Shown here piece by piece: positions 1 to 8,968 of a DNA stretch of 64,000 bases. Each line of letters begins with the position of its first letter. Positions within the stretch are counted from its first letter, which is position 1. The position numbers were made by a program, and so were the translations under genes. Under the pieces are notes generated by a model. That model did not search any database, was not told the DNA's origin, and saw nothing but the letters and a program-made list of their open reading frames with translations. The stretch covers positions 1,674,001-1,738,000 of the forward strand of contig NZ_JQNN01000001.1 of NCBI RefSeq assembly GCF_000745265.1, read 5' to 3'. The stretch is from Massilia sp. 9096 (GTDB taxonomy: Bacteria > Pseudomonadota > Gammaproteobacteria > Burkholderiales > Burkholderiaceae_D).

Positions 1-202
1 CTGGGTCGGAGTGCGCTCATGCATGCCGCGATGGTAAGCCATCGGGCGTAAAGGCGGTATAAAAAGATGGCGGCGGCGCGCATCGATGCAGGGCTGCCGC
101 GGCGCGAATTTACACGGCGTTTACACGGCCCTGTCCAGGATTTACGACAATTTTCAGCGCCCTCTTCCATCATGGCCGCCTGTTCCACTACGCCTCGCAC
201 CC

Positions 203-2155
203 ATGATCACGCAGATTCGCACCGCCCTGCTCGGCCGGCCACTCGACCCGCTCGAACACGAAACCCGCCACAGCCTGACCCTGGTCGCCTTCCTGGCCTG
301 GGTCGGCCTCGGCGCCGATGGTCTGTCTTCCTCGGCCTACGGCCCCGAGGAAGCCTTCAAGGCCCTCGGCGGCCACGCCCACTTCGGCCTGTACCTGGCG
401 CTGGCGACCGCCGCCACCGTCTTCATCATCGCGTTCGCCTACAACCAGGTGATCGAGCTGTTCCCGACCGGCGGCGGCGGCTACCGTATCGCCAGCGTGC
501 TGATCGGGCCGCACGCCGGCCTGGTGTCGGGCGCGGCGCTGATCGTCGACTACGTGCTGACGGTGTCGATCTCGATCGCCGGCGGCGTCGACGCGCTGTT
601 CTCGATGCTGCCGCTCGGCGCGCAGCACTTCAAGCTGGCCACCGAGATGGCGCTGGTCGTGCTGCTGCTGTGGCTGAACCTGCGCGGGGCCAAGGAATCG
701 ATCCGCGTGCTGCTGCCGGTGTTCCTCGGCTTCGTGGCCACCCATGCGCTGCTGATCGTCTACGGCATCGCCGCCCACGCCCATGCCCTGCCGGCGCTGT
801 TCCCGGCCACGATGAGCGAAACCACCGCCCTGGCCCACGACAGCGGCTGGGTATTCACGCTGGCCCTGCTGCTGAAAGCCTATTCGATGGGCGGCGGCAC
901 CTATACCGGCATCGAGGCGGTGTCGAACAACGTCAATGCGCTGGCCGAGCCGCGCGTGCGCACCGGGCGCGTGACCATGCTGTACATGGCGGTCAGCCTG
1001 GCCTTCACGGCCGGCGGCATCATCTTCCTGTACCTGCTGTGGAACGCGGCTCCCGTGGCGGGCCAGACCCTGAACGCGGTGGCGTTCCGGGCGATCCTGG
1101 CGCACGCCGGACTGTCCGGCACCGCCCTGGCGGTCGCGCTGGGCGCCACGCTGCTGTTCGAAGCCGGCCTGCTGCTGGTGGCCGCCAACACCGGTTTCCT
1201 GGGCGGCCCGGCGGTGCTGGCCAACATGGCCCAGGATTCATGGGTGCCGCACCAGTTCCGCTACCTGTCGAACCGCCTGGTGACCCAGAACGGCGTGCTC
1301 TTGATGGGCGTCGCGGCCGGCGCCATGCTGCTGGCCTGCGGCGGCCAGGTCGACCTGCTGGTGGTCCTGTACAGCATCAACGTGTTCCTGACCTTCAGCC
1401 TGTCGCTGCTCGGCCTGTGCCGCTACTGGCTGGGCCACCGCGAGCAGCAGGGCTGGCTGCGCCGCCTGCTCCTCTCGAGCCTCGGCCTGCTGGTTACCGC
1501 AAGCATCCTGTGCGTGACCGTCGTCGAGAAGTTCCTGCAAGGCGGCTGGGTCACGCTGCTGCTAACCGGCGTGGTGGTGGCCCTGTGCCTGCTGGTGCGC
1601 GCGCATTATGCGCACACGCGCGCGCGCATCGCCGAGGTCGACGCGGTGTTCGCGCAGCAGCCGCCGGGCGATTGCACCGACACGCCGGCGCTCGATCCGA
1701 GCCGGCCGACCGCCGTGTTCATCGTCGGCAGCTCGCGCGGCGGCGGCCTGCACGCGCTGTTGTGGGTGCAGCGCATGTTCCCCGGCCACTTCCGCAACGT
1801 GGTGTTCATCAGCGCGCGCACGGTCGACGCCCAGGCCTATGGCGGCGATGGCGAGATCGAGCGCCTGCGCGCCAGCGCCACGGCGACGCTGGACGGCTTC
1901 GTCGCCTTCTGCCGCAGCCATGGCATCCCGGCGGCCTCGCGCCTGGCCTTCGGCACCGATGCGATCGAAACGCTCACCGGGATGTGCCGCGATTTGAGCA
2001 ACGAGTATCCGAACGCCGTGTTCTTCACCAGCCGCCTGGTGTTCAGCCGCGACAACCTGCTCACGCGCCTGCTGCACAACCAGGCCGCGCTGGCGATCCA
2101 GCGGCGGCTGCACTTCGACGGGCTGCAGATGGTGATCTTGCCGATGAAAGTCTGA
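203..2155 (+). CDS. APC-superfamily permease, KimA-like (possible potassium importer)
   Basis: This is a 650-residue integral membrane transporter. About twelve hydrophobic segments fill residues 25-470, and a soluble C-terminal domain of about 150 residues follows (residues 500-650). Residues 36-52 carry the GADGLSSSAYGPEEAF motif, and a GGGGYR loop lies near residue 95. Both resemble the APC branch that includes Bacillus KimA/YdaO, whose soluble tail has a universal-stress-protein-like fold. I chose the ATG at 203 because the conserved region begins directly after it; an in-frame ATG at 86 would add 39 residues of unlikely sequence. By family knowledge it is a proton-coupled cation or amino-acid transporter; potassium as substrate is an inference. 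It appears to be monocistronic, and the histidine kinase 155 bases downstream is probably a separate unit. Confidence 0.75.
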   Translation: MITQIRTALLGRPLDPLEHETRHSLTLVAFLAWVGLGADGLSSSAYGPEEAFKALGGHAHFGLYLALATAATVFIIAFAYNQVIELFPTGGGGYRIASVLIGPHAGLVSGAALIVDYVLTVSISIAGGVDALFSMLPLGAQHFKLATEMALVVLLLWLNLRGAKESIRVLLPVFLGFVATHALLIVYGIAAHAHALPALFPATMSETTALAHDSGWVFTLALLLKAYSMGGGTYTGIEAVSNNVNALAEPRVRTGRVTMLYMAVSLAFTAGGIIFLYLLWNAAPVAGQTLNAVAFRAILAHAGLSGTALAVALGATLLFEAGLLLVAANTGFLGGPAVLANMAQDSWVPHQFRYLSNRLVTQNGVLLMGVAAGAMLLACGGQVDLLVVLYSINVFLTFSLSLLGLCRYWLGHREQQGWLRRLLLSSLGLLVTASILCVTVVEKFLQGGWVTLLLTGVVVALCLLVRAHYAHTRARIAEVDAVFAQQPPGDCTDTPALDPSRPTAVFIVGSSRGGGLHALLWVQRMFPGHFRNVVFISARTVDAQAYGGDGEIERLRASATATLDGFVAFCRSHGIPAASRLAFGTDAIETLTGMCRDLSNEYPNAVFFTSRLVFSRDNLLTRLLHNQAALAIQRRLHFDGLQMVILPMKV

Positions 2156-2310
2156 CGCGGGCCCGGGCGCCGGCGACGGTGGCGGCCGCGCAGGGTGTCG
2201 AAGCGGCGATGCACGTTGCCCAGCGGGAACCACTACAAGTACAATGGACGCCTCCCGGCCTTTGCGCCGCCGCCCTCACCGTCCGCCATGCCCGCACCAG
2301 CGCCATCCCG

Positions 2311-4122
2311 ATGAAAGCCCGCACCACCCTGATCCTGATGGCGGTGGCGATCCTGGTGCCGGCGGCGCTGATCATGGCGGCCGGCCTGCACATGCTGCTG
2401 CAGTGGGAACGCGAGTCGCGCCTGCGCGGCGTCGAGGAAGCCGCGCGCGCCACCGCGCTGCTGGTCGACCGCGAGATCGCCGTGGCCGACGCCTCGCTGC
2501 GCGGCATCGTCAATTCCGAAGCGCTGGCGCACGGCGACTTCGCCCGGCTGCACCGCGAGGCGCGCACCATGAACCAGGGTTCGCTGAGCTGGACGCTGCT
2601 CTCCAACGAAGCGGGCGAGCCGCTGTTCAATACACTGGCGCCGTTCGGCAGCGCGCTGCCGCACCGCCGCTCGACCTGGGCGCTTCAGACCTTCGCCTCG
2701 GGGCGCACCCACGTCTCGGGCTACTTCATCGGCAACCTGACGCGGCGCGGCCAGATCTCGGTCGACGTCCCGGTGACGCTGCCCGATGCGCGCCGCTACG
2801 TGGTCAGCCAGCTGTTCGACGCGCGCTACTTCCAGCGTACCTTCGACACGGGTTCGATCGGCCCGGACTGGATCGTCACGATCTTCGACGCCAACGGGGT
2901 CTCTCTGGCGCGCAACCTGAGCGCCGCCGATTACGTCGGCAAGCCGGTGCGCGGACCGCTGTATGCGGCCGCGCGCGCGCACGAAGCCGGCCGCCTGCGC
3001 CTGGCCACGCGCGACGGCGTCGACGTCTACAGCGTGTACCGGCGCGCGCCCCTGAGCGGCTGGACGGTTGCGATCGGGGTGCCGGTCGACGAGATCGAAG
3101 CGCCGGCGCGCACCGCCACGCTGTTCGCGGCGCTGTCGATGCTGGCCCTGATGGGCCTGGCCATCGGCATCGCCGTGTTCCTGGCCAAGCGCCTGTCGTT
3201 CGGGCTGGGCCAGGCCCAGGACGCGGCGCGCCTGCTGGGCGCCGGCGCACCCGCGGACCCGATGCCGCCGGCGCGCCCGAGCGGCGTGCGCGAGATCGAC
3301 GGCCTGCTGGCCGACCTGGCCCGCAGCAGCGAGGCGCTCTCGCGCGAGCGCGACGCGCGCGAACGCCTCGAGCGCGAACGCGCAGGCCTTCTGCAGGCCG
3401 AACAGGCCGCGCGCCGCCTGGCCGAAGCCCAGAGCCAGGCCAAGGACCAGTTCCTGGCGATGCTGGGGCACGAGCTGCGCAATCCGCTGGCGGCGATCGC
3501 CGGGGCGCTGGCGGTGACCGACATGGCGGCGGCCAGGCCCGAGCTGCTCGCGCACGCACGCGAAATCAGCCGGCGCCAGCTGCGCCACCTGACCCGCATC
3601 GTCGACGACCTGCTGGACATGCGCCGCATCGTGTCCGGCAAGGTGGTGCTGGACAAGCGTCGGCTGGACGCCGGCGCCCTGCTGCGCCAGTGCGTGGCGG
3701 CCAGGACCGTGGTCGACGCCGGCGCCCACGCCTGGCAGGTCGACGTTCCCGAGCTGGCGCCGCTGCACGTGCAGGCCGACGAGACGCGCCTGGGCCAGAT
3801 CTTCGACAACCTGCTGCACAACGCGATCAAGTACACGCCGCAAGGCGGCGCGATCAAGGTGCGCGCCTGGCGCGAGGTCGAGGCGGTGGTGATCGAGATC
3901 GCCGACACCGGTGTCGGCATCGCCGCCGAGACGCTGCCGCAGATTTTCGAACCGCTGGTGCAGGGGCCGACCGGGATCGACCGCGCCCAGGGCGGCCTCG
4001 GCCTCGGCCTGGCGCTGGTACGCGAACTGAGCGCCCTGCACGGCGGCAGCGTGGCGGCCCACAGCGACGGTCCGGGGCAAGGCTGCGTGTTCACGCTGCG
4101 CCTGCCGCCGGCGGCGGCCTGA
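2311..4122 (+). CDS. Membrane sensor histidine kinase, orphan
   Basis: This 603-residue kinase has a membrane segment at residues 5-27, a periplasmic sensing region of about 240 residues (Cache-like by layout), a second membrane segment near 268-293, a charged coiled linker and a transmitter module. The phosphoacceptor is His387 in the LGHELRNPL motif. The catalytic domain shows the N box (NLLHNAIKYTP, near 500), DTGVGIA and GGLGLGLAL. There is no receiver domain, and no response regulator gene lies next to it, so its partner is elsewhere. The ATG at 2311 was preferred because the first membrane helix starts there. A much longer open frame covering the upstream permease gene in another reading frame is an artefact of high GC content. 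The ligand is unknown. Confidence 0.85.
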   Translation: MKARTTLILMAVAILVPAALIMAAGLHMLLQWERESRLRGVEEAARATALLVDREIAVADASLRGIVNSEALAHGDFARLHREARTMNQGSLSWTLLSNEAGEPLFNTLAPFGSALPHRRSTWALQTFASGRTHVSGYFIGNLTRRGQISVDVPVTLPDARRYVVSQLFDARYFQRTFDTGSIGPDWIVTIFDANGVSLARNLSAADYVGKPVRGPLYAAARAHEAGRLRLATRDGVDVYSVYRRAPLSGWTVAIGVPVDEIEAPARTATLFAALSMLALMGLAIGIAVFLAKRLSFGLGQAQDAARLLGAGAPADPMPPARPSGVREIDGLLADLARSSEALSRERDARERLERERAGLLQAEQAARRLAEAQSQAKDQFLAMLGHELRNPLAAIAGALAVTDMAAARPELLAHAREISRRQLRHLTRIVDDLLDMRRIVSGKVVLDKRRLDAGALLRQCVAARTVVDAGAHAWQVDVPELAPLHVQADETRLGQIFDNLLHNAIKYTPQGGAIKVRAWREVEAVVIEIADTGVGIAAETLPQIFEPLVQGPTGIDRAQGGLGLGLALVRELSALHGGSVAAHSDGPGQGCVFTLRLPPAAA

Positions 4123-4138
4123 CATCGCGCTACCCGGT

Positions 4139-5167
4139 TCAGGTACTTTCGCGCGCGCGCAGCGTGAAGCCGAGATCGATGCGGCGCTGCGCCGGCGCGC
4201 GCCCCTCGATCGCCTGCAGCAGCAGCGAGGCGGACTCGAAGCCGATGCGGTAGCGCGGGGTCTCGACCGTCGTCAGCGACGGCACCATCCAGGCCGAGGC
4301 CGACAGGTCGTTGAAGCCGGCCACCGCCAGCTGGCGCGGAATCGCGATGCCCTGGCGCTGGCAGTGGAACACCGCGCCGTAGGCCAGGTCGTCGTTACAG
4401 CAGAACACGGCGTCGCAGTCGGGGATGCGTTCGAGCACCTGGCGCGTCAGCTCGGCGCCGAGCGCGATGGTCGAGCGCTCCGGCACCATCAGCTCGAGGC
4501 GCGCGTCGAACAGGCCGGCGGCGCGCATCGCCTCGCGATAACCGTCGGCGCGGCGCAGCGTGCGCTCGTCGAGCTGGGCGGCGATGAAGGCGATGCGCCG
4601 GTAGCCGCGCCCGAGCAGGTGCTCGGTCATCGCCATGCCGGCGGCATCCTGCGAAAAGCCGACCGACATGCGCGCCGTGTCGTCGGCCAGGTCCATCATC
4701 GACACGATCGGCACGCGCGAGCCGGCCAGCGTGCGCTCCACCGCCTCGCTGTGGTTCAGGTTCGAGAGCAGGATGCCGTCCGGGTTCGACTGCATGTAGA
4801 TGCCCAGCAGCTTTTCCTCCTCGGCTTCGGAATACAGCGTATTGCCGATCAGGAGCTGGTACTGGCTGGCTTCGATCGCGTCGTGGATGCCGTCGAGTAA
4901 CTCGCTGAACACGGCGTTCGACAGCGACGGCACCAGCACCGCGATCACCCGCGACTGGGACGACGCCAGCGCCCGCGCCGCCCGGTTCGGCACGTAGCCG
5001 AGCTGCACGACCGCCTGTTCGACCCGGGTGCGGGTGCCCTCCGACACCAGTTGCGGCTGGCTCAGCGCACGCGACGCCGTCATCGTGGATACCCCGGCGA
5101 GCACCGCCACTTCCTCGAGGGTGGTGCGTCCGGTCCCCCTTGCTTTTCCTGCGCTGGAACGAGTCAT
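4139..5167 (-). CDS. LacI-family repressor, GntR (gluconate)-like
   Basis: This is a 342-residue transcriptional regulator. The N-terminal helix-turn-helix (TTLEEVAVLAGVSTMTASRAL, about residues 15-36) is followed by the LacI hinge and a periplasmic-binding-protein-like effector domain with the typical SRVIAVLVPSLSN opening. The overall pattern is closest to the GntR/IdnR gluconate repressors, but no sugar-acid genes lie beside it, so the ligand is inferred only from family resemblance. The start at 5167 (MTRSS) was chosen because it places the HTH at the usual distance; an in-frame start at 5269 would add 34 unconvincing residues. The gene converges on the kinase at its 3' end. Its promoter lies in the AT-richer stretch around 5190-5260, which may also hold its operator. 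Confidence 0.85.
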   Translation of the reverse strand: MTRSSAGKARGTGRTTLEEVAVLAGVSTMTASRALSQPQLVSEGTRTRVEQAVVQLGYVPNRAARALASSQSRVIAVLVPSLSNAVFSELLDGIHDAIEASQYQLLIGNTLYSEAEEEKLLGIYMQSNPDGILLSNLNHSEAVERTLAGSRVPIVSMMDLADDTARMSVGFSQDAAGMAMTEHLLGRGYRRIAFIAAQLDERTLRRADGYREAMRAAGLFDARLELMVPERSTIALGAELTRQVLERIPDCDAVFCCNDDLAYGAVFHCQRQGIAIPRQLAVAGFNDLSASAWMVPSLTTVETPRYRIGFESASLLLQAIEGRAPAQRRIDLGFTLRAREST

Positions 5168-5370
5168 TGTTTTTGTCTTTTTCGTTGCTGGCTTGAAATC
5201 GAGCCGAACCGGGATTGCGCCATGGATCGGACGGATTGTCAATATATTAGCGTTTCTTCCATCCGGCAATTCCGTACGCGCGGTCCTACAGCACCCTGCA
5301 GGATCGTCCGATTGCCGATCGCGGCCAAGGGCCTACCATGTGAATTTCTGAATGAGCCAAGGAGACGATG

Positions 5371-5808
5371 ATGCCAAGCAATCAGGAATACAAGGGCAAG
5401 GGCATGAAGGGCCGCAACTATGACGAGCTGAGCGGCGTCGGCACCAGCAGCGCCGGGGTCGACGGCACTACCGGCAACCTCGACGATGGCGGCCGCGACG
5501 GTGGCGTCGGCACGCCCGACATGGCCGACTCCGGCAACCTGCAGCAACAGGTCGGCCAGCCGGGCGGCACCCCGGCGCAGGGCGACTCGGTGCGCAGCCA
5601 AGGCCACCGCCAGGGCGACGGCCAGCAGCAGCAGCAGCCGCAGCCGGGCGGGGAAGGCGGCTCGCAGCAGGGCCAGCAGGACGGCCAGAGCGAGCAGGCC
5701 GACGCGCTGCGCGGCGGCCAGGGCGACCGCCAGCTGGGCGAGCGCCAGTCCAGCCAGGACGAAGTCGGCACTGCCCGTCCGCGCAACGATCCGACGCCGA
5801 ACGGCTGA
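5371..5808 (+). CDS. Low-complexity Q/G/D-rich hydrophilic protein
   Basis: This small protein of 145 residues has no signal peptide, no membrane segment and no recognisable domain. It is made almost entirely of Gly, Gln, Asp, Ser, Arg and Glu, with a run of glutamines near residue 80 and repeated GGQGD/GQQDGQ-like units. A clear Shine-Dalgarno AAGGAG at 5359-5364 sits 6 bases before the ATG at 5371. An ATG at 5368 is only 3 bases from it and is less likely. The composition suggests an intrinsically disordered, possibly stress-related protein. I do not recognise a family. It stands alone between the LacI-type regulator and the PAS-EAL gene. Confidence 0.6.
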   Translation: MPSNQEYKGKGMKGRNYDELSGVGTSSAGVDGTTGNLDDGGRDGGVGTPDMADSGNLQQQVGQPGGTPAQGDSVRSQGHRQGDGQQQQQPQPGGEGGSQQGQQDGQSEQADALRGGQGDRQLGERQSSQDEVGTARPRNDPTPNG

Positions 5809-5878
5809 ATCCGGCCGAGGCGGTTCTGACGATGTTGTAGGTCCGCATCATTGGCCTAGGCGTTGCCCGTCGGAACGA

Positions 5879-5895
5879 TATAATGCATCGTGCAT
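5879..5895 (+). promoter_or_regulatory. Consensus -10 box with adjacent inverted repeat
   Basis: A perfect TATAAT lies at 5879-5884, about 60 bases before the PAS-EAL start codon, and runs into the inverted repeat ATGCA-TCG-TGCAT at 5883-5895. No good -35 element is found 16-18 bases upstream, which is what an activator-dependent promoter would show. Promoter function is inferred. Confidence 0.4.
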
Positions 5896-5943
5896 AAAGC
5901 GTCCCGCCTCCCTGCGGGGCGCGCTTCGTTCCGACCGGACCCC

Positions 5944-6702
5944 ATGAGCAACAGCCCGTCGCCCCGCATCGCCGCCGATATCGGCGAACCCCACCACGCC
6001 TGCACCCTGCTGCGCCAGTCGCGCGCGCGTCTCGACGCCATGCTCGAGACGATCGGGGACGCGTTTTTCGCGCTCGACCACGATTGGCGCATCACCTACG
6101 CCAACCGCAAGGCCGCCGCTTTCGTCGGCCTGGACCTCGAGGCGAGCCTGGGCCGTGGGCTGCTCGAGGAGTTCGGCCGGCCGATCCGGGTGTCGGTGAA
6201 CGTTTCGGCGCGCCAGCTGTGCCAGGGCGGCCTCGTCGGCGAGGTGCGCGCCGCGCTCGAGGCGACCGGCCTGGCGCCGGCTTGCCTCGAGCTGGAGCTG
6301 ACCGAAAGCGCGCTGATCGAAAACGTCGAGCGCGCCGCCGCCATGCTGGGCGAATTAACCGCGCTCGGCATCAAGCTTGCGCTGGACGACTTCGGCACCG
6401 GCTACTCGGGCCTGGCCTACCTGCGCCGCCTACCGATCGACGTGCTCAAGCTCGACCGCTCCTTCGTGCTGGGCGACGACGGCCGCATCGGCGCCTTCGA
6501 TTTCATCAAGGCCTTCGTCGACATGGCGCATGCACTGCGCATGGCCGTGGTGGCCGAGGGGGTCGAGACCCGGGCCGTGCTCGAGTTTCTGCGCGCCGCC
6601 AATTGCGACGAAGTGCAGGGTTACCTGCTGGCGCGTCCGATGCCGCCCGATAAGCTGCGCGCCTTACTTGCCCAGAGTGTTAGTCTGTCGTCAATTTCGT
6701 GA
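5944..6702 (+). CDS. PAS-EAL protein with internal deletion (probably inactive phosphodiesterase)
   Basis: This is a 252-residue cytoplasmic protein. Residues 25-75 match the start of a PAS domain ([16 protein letters not shown], then [11 protein letters not shown]). At about residue 78 the sequence passes abruptly into the second half of an EAL domain: [40 protein letters not shown] and QGYLLARPM are all present. Everything in between is missing: the end of PAS, any GGDEF domain, and the first half of EAL with the ExLxR loop that supplies a metal ligand. The simplest reading is an in-frame deletion inside a PAS-GGDEF-EAL gene. Without the EAL motif the product should not hydrolyse c-di-GMP, though it might still bind a partner. 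It could equally be a decaying gene. Confidence 0.75.
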   Translation: MSNSPSPRIAADIGEPHHACTLLRQSRARLDAMLETIGDAFFALDHDWRITYANRKAAAFVGLDLEASLGRGLLEEFGRPIRVSVNVSARQLCQGGLVGEVRAALEATGLAPACLELELTESALIENVERAAAMLGELTALGIKLALDDFGTGYSGLAYLRRLPIDVLKLDRSFVLGDDGRIGAFDFIKAFVDMAHALRMAVVAEGVETRAVLEFLRAANCDEVQGYLLARPMPPDKLRALLAQSVSLSSIS

Positions 6703-6825
6703 CGCGCGAGCGCGGAAGGGCACGGTTATACTCGCCGCATAACATTGTGCGCAAGGTAAAGGTTTGACCTGCCTGGCCACGCGCCTCAGCGCCCGCACGG
6801 CGCGATGACAACGACAAGCAAGGCC

Positions 6826-7455
6826 ATGAGAATCAGCAAGGAAAAGGCTGCAGAAAACCGTAGCGCCCTGATCAGGGCTGCCAGCAAGCTGTTTCGCGAG
6901 CGCGGCATCGACGGTGTCGGTGTCGCCGAGATCAGCAAGGAAGCCGGGCTGACCCACGGCGCCCTCTACGCCCACTTCAAATCCAAGGAAGAGCTGGCGC
7001 TCGAAGCGCTGTCGTACGGCTTCGAGCAGACGCAGGCGCGCATGTTCGCCAGCACCGTCGACGGCATGCCGGACCTGGCCGCCTATCTCGACTACTACCT
7101 GTCCATCGAGGACCGCAACGACTACGCCGCACGCTGCCCGATGTCGGCCGCGGCCAGCGAGATCGGCCGCCAGGACCGCGCCCTCAGCGTGCGCTTCACC
7201 GAGGGCTATATGGTGATGGTGCGCGCGTTCGAGCGCCAGATCGCGGCCAACCAGCCCGGCACCGATGCGCTGACGCGCGCGATGGTGGTGGTGGCGACCA
7301 TGATCGGCAGCGTTTCGGTGGCGCGCGGCGTGGCCAAGGCGAATCCGGCGCTGTCCGAGCAGATGCTCAAGGCGGCGCGCCAGATGCTCGACGAGATCAT
7401 GTTCGCCGGCGACCAGGCCGCGCCGTGCGGCGAGATCGCGTCCGACGCGAGCTGA
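6826..7455 (+). CDS. TetR/AcrR-family transcriptional regulator
   Basis: This 209-residue repressor has an N-terminal TetR HTH (IRAASKLFRERGIDGVGVAEI, then GLTHGALYAHFKSKEEL, about residues 13-53) and a helical ligand-binding domain. The opening MRISKEKAAENR is the usual beginning of this subgroup, so I favour the ATG at 6826 over one at 6805 that adds seven residues. The subgroup commonly controls nearby oxidoreductase or efflux genes, but none is adjacent here, so the target is unknown. Transcription ends at a strong bidirectional terminator about 50 bases downstream. Confidence 0.85.
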   Translation: MRISKEKAAENRSALIRAASKLFRERGIDGVGVAEISKEAGLTHGALYAHFKSKEELALEALSYGFEQTQARMFASTVDGMPDLAAYLDYYLSIEDRNDYAARCPMSAAASEIGRQDRALSVRFTEGYMVMVRAFERQIAANQPGTDALTRAMVVVATMIGSVSVARGVAKANPALSEQMLKAARQMLDEIMFAGDQAAPCGEIASDAS

Positions 7456-7502
7456 GCCCGGGCTCGGCCGGGGATGAAAAGCGGTCGATAAACACGTGGT
7501 CG

Positions 7503-7540
7503 AAAAAAAGGCCGGCATCCACGGATGCCGGCCTTTTTTT
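7503..7540. terminator. Bidirectional intrinsic terminator
   Basis: The 9-bp stem GGCCGGCAT / ATGCCGGCC (7510-7518 with 7525-7533) has a 6-base loop. Seven A residues lie on its left and seven T residues on its right. The symmetry serves both the TetR gene on the plus strand and the convergent binding-protein gene on the minus strand. Confidence 0.95.
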
Positions 7541-7576
7541 CGCATGGGCCGCCGCAGGGCGGGCGACGGCGCGGGT

Positions 7577-8716
7577 TTACTTGGTCACCGCGATCGGCGT
7601 GCGGTGGCCGCCCTTGAACGTGTACAGCGTGATCACGCCATCGCGGATGTCGCCGTGGGCGTCGAAGGCGATGCTGCCGGTCACGCCCTTGTACTGGGTT
7701 TTGGCCAGCAGCGGCAGGTACTTGGCCGGATTGCTCGAGCCGGCCTTGTTCATCGCCTCGGCGATCACCATCACCGCGTCGTACGAATACGGCGCGATGA
7801 TCTGCACGTCGATCCCGAAGCGCTTGCGGTAGGCCGCGCGGAAGTTGTCCAGCGCCGCCTTGCCGGCATCCTCGACGCCGCCGGCCTCGGCGCAGACGAC
7901 CTGGCCGTCGGTCATGGTGCCGCCCGACAGCTTGAAGATCTCGTCCGAGCAGATGCCGTCGCCGCCCATCATGCGCACCTTGATGCCGAGCTGCTTCATC
8001 TGGCGCAGCATCGGACCGGCCACCGCATTCATGCCGCCGAAAAACACCAGGTCGGGGTTGGCCGCGCGCACGCGCGTCAGGATCGCCGAGAAGTCGGTCG
8101 CGCGGTAGTCGGTGAATTCCTTGGCCACCACGCTCGCGCCCTGCTGGCGCAGGCCGTTGGCGAACTCGGTGGCCAGGCCCTGGCCATAGGCGGTGCGGTC
8201 GTCGATGACGGCGACGCGCTTGACGTTCAGGCTCTTGACCGCGTAGCGGCCCAGCGCGCGGCCGAGCTGGATGTCGTTGGCGACCACGCGGAAGGCGGTG
8301 GCGAAACCCTGGCGCGTGTATTGCGGGCTGGTCGCCGACGGCGAGATCTGCGGGATGCCGGCGTCGCTGTAGATCTTCGAGGCGGGAATGGTGGTGCCCG
8401 AGCCTTCATGGCCGATCACGCCGTTGACCCGGGCGTCGACCAACTTTTGCGCCACCGCGGTGGCCTGCTTGGGGTCGCTGGCGTCGTCTTCGCCGATCAG
8501 CTGCCAGGTGACCTTCTTGCCGCCGATCGTCGCGCCGCGCGCGTTGAGCGCTTCGATCGCCATGCGCGCGCCATTCTCGCTGTCCTTGCCAAAGTAGGCG
8601 ACCGGGCCGCTCATGTCGGCGGCATGGCCGATCCTGACCACTTCCTGAGCCGTGGCCGGCGCACTCGCAACGCCGGCGAACGCCAGGCCAATCCACAGCA
8701 AACCGTGCTTCTTCAT
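7577..8716 (-). CDS. Branched-chain amino-acid-type ABC substrate-binding protein (LivK family)
   Basis: This 379-residue periplasmic protein begins with a signal peptide (residues 1-23, ending PATAQ). The mature part opens with VVRIGHAADMSGPVAYFGKDSENGA, split over residues 25-49, which is the hallmark of LivJ/LivK type I periplasmic-binding folds. GHEGSGTTIPASKIY and PQISPSATSPQYT are further typical LivK segments. By family it delivers branched-chain amino acids or related small carboxylates to an ABC importer. No LivHMGF permease or ATPase genes are next to it, so it is an orphan binding protein that must share a transporter encoded elsewhere. It ends at the shared terminator at 7503-7540. 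Confidence 0.88.
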   Translation of the reverse strand: MKKHGLLWIGLAFAGVASAPATAQEVVRIGHAADMSGPVAYFGKDSENGARMAIEALNARGATIGGKKVTWQLIGEDDASDPKQATAVAQKLVDARVNGVIGHEGSGTTIPASKIYSDAGIPQISPSATSPQYTRQGFATAFRVVANDIQLGRALGRYAVKSLNVKRVAVIDDRTAYGQGLATEFANGLRQQGASVVAKEFTDYRATDFSAILTRVRAANPDLVFFGGMNAVAGPMLRQMKQLGIKVRMMGGDGICSDEIFKLSGGTMTDGQVVCAEAGGVEDAGKAALDNFRAAYRKRFGIDVQIIAPYSYDAVMVIAEAMNKAGSSNPAKYLPLLAKTQYKGVTGSIAFDAHGDIRDGVITLYTFKGGHRTPIAVTK

Positions 8717-8968
8717 TCCATCCTCATCTAATTCGGTGATTCTTTATGCCAAAAACGTTAGATTACCGTGGTTCGATGTAACTAACAAGTATTGCCGGGC
8801 GACCGCCGGTTTCGGGCGCGATGCGATGTTGCCCAGCCGCCGCCCGCATGACCGCTCGGCTTGGCGACGCGCTCGCGCGCGTGGATGCGTTTGATATATC
8901 TCAATCGATAGGCTCTGCATTTCCGCGATCATGTCATGCGTGGAGCATGGCAAACAGCCGGAGGCAGC

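Noticed and set aside
67..4122. A single plus-strand open frame of 1351 codons covering the permease and kinase genes.
   Set aside because: Only its last 603 codons encode protein (the kinase). The first half is a frame-shadow of the permease in GC-rich DNA with Arg/Pro/Gly-biased translation.
2233..4125. A 630-codon minus-strand frame opposite the kinase.
   Set aside because: The composition (Gln, Arg, Ala, His, Val) is that of an antisense shadow; no domain or ribosome site.
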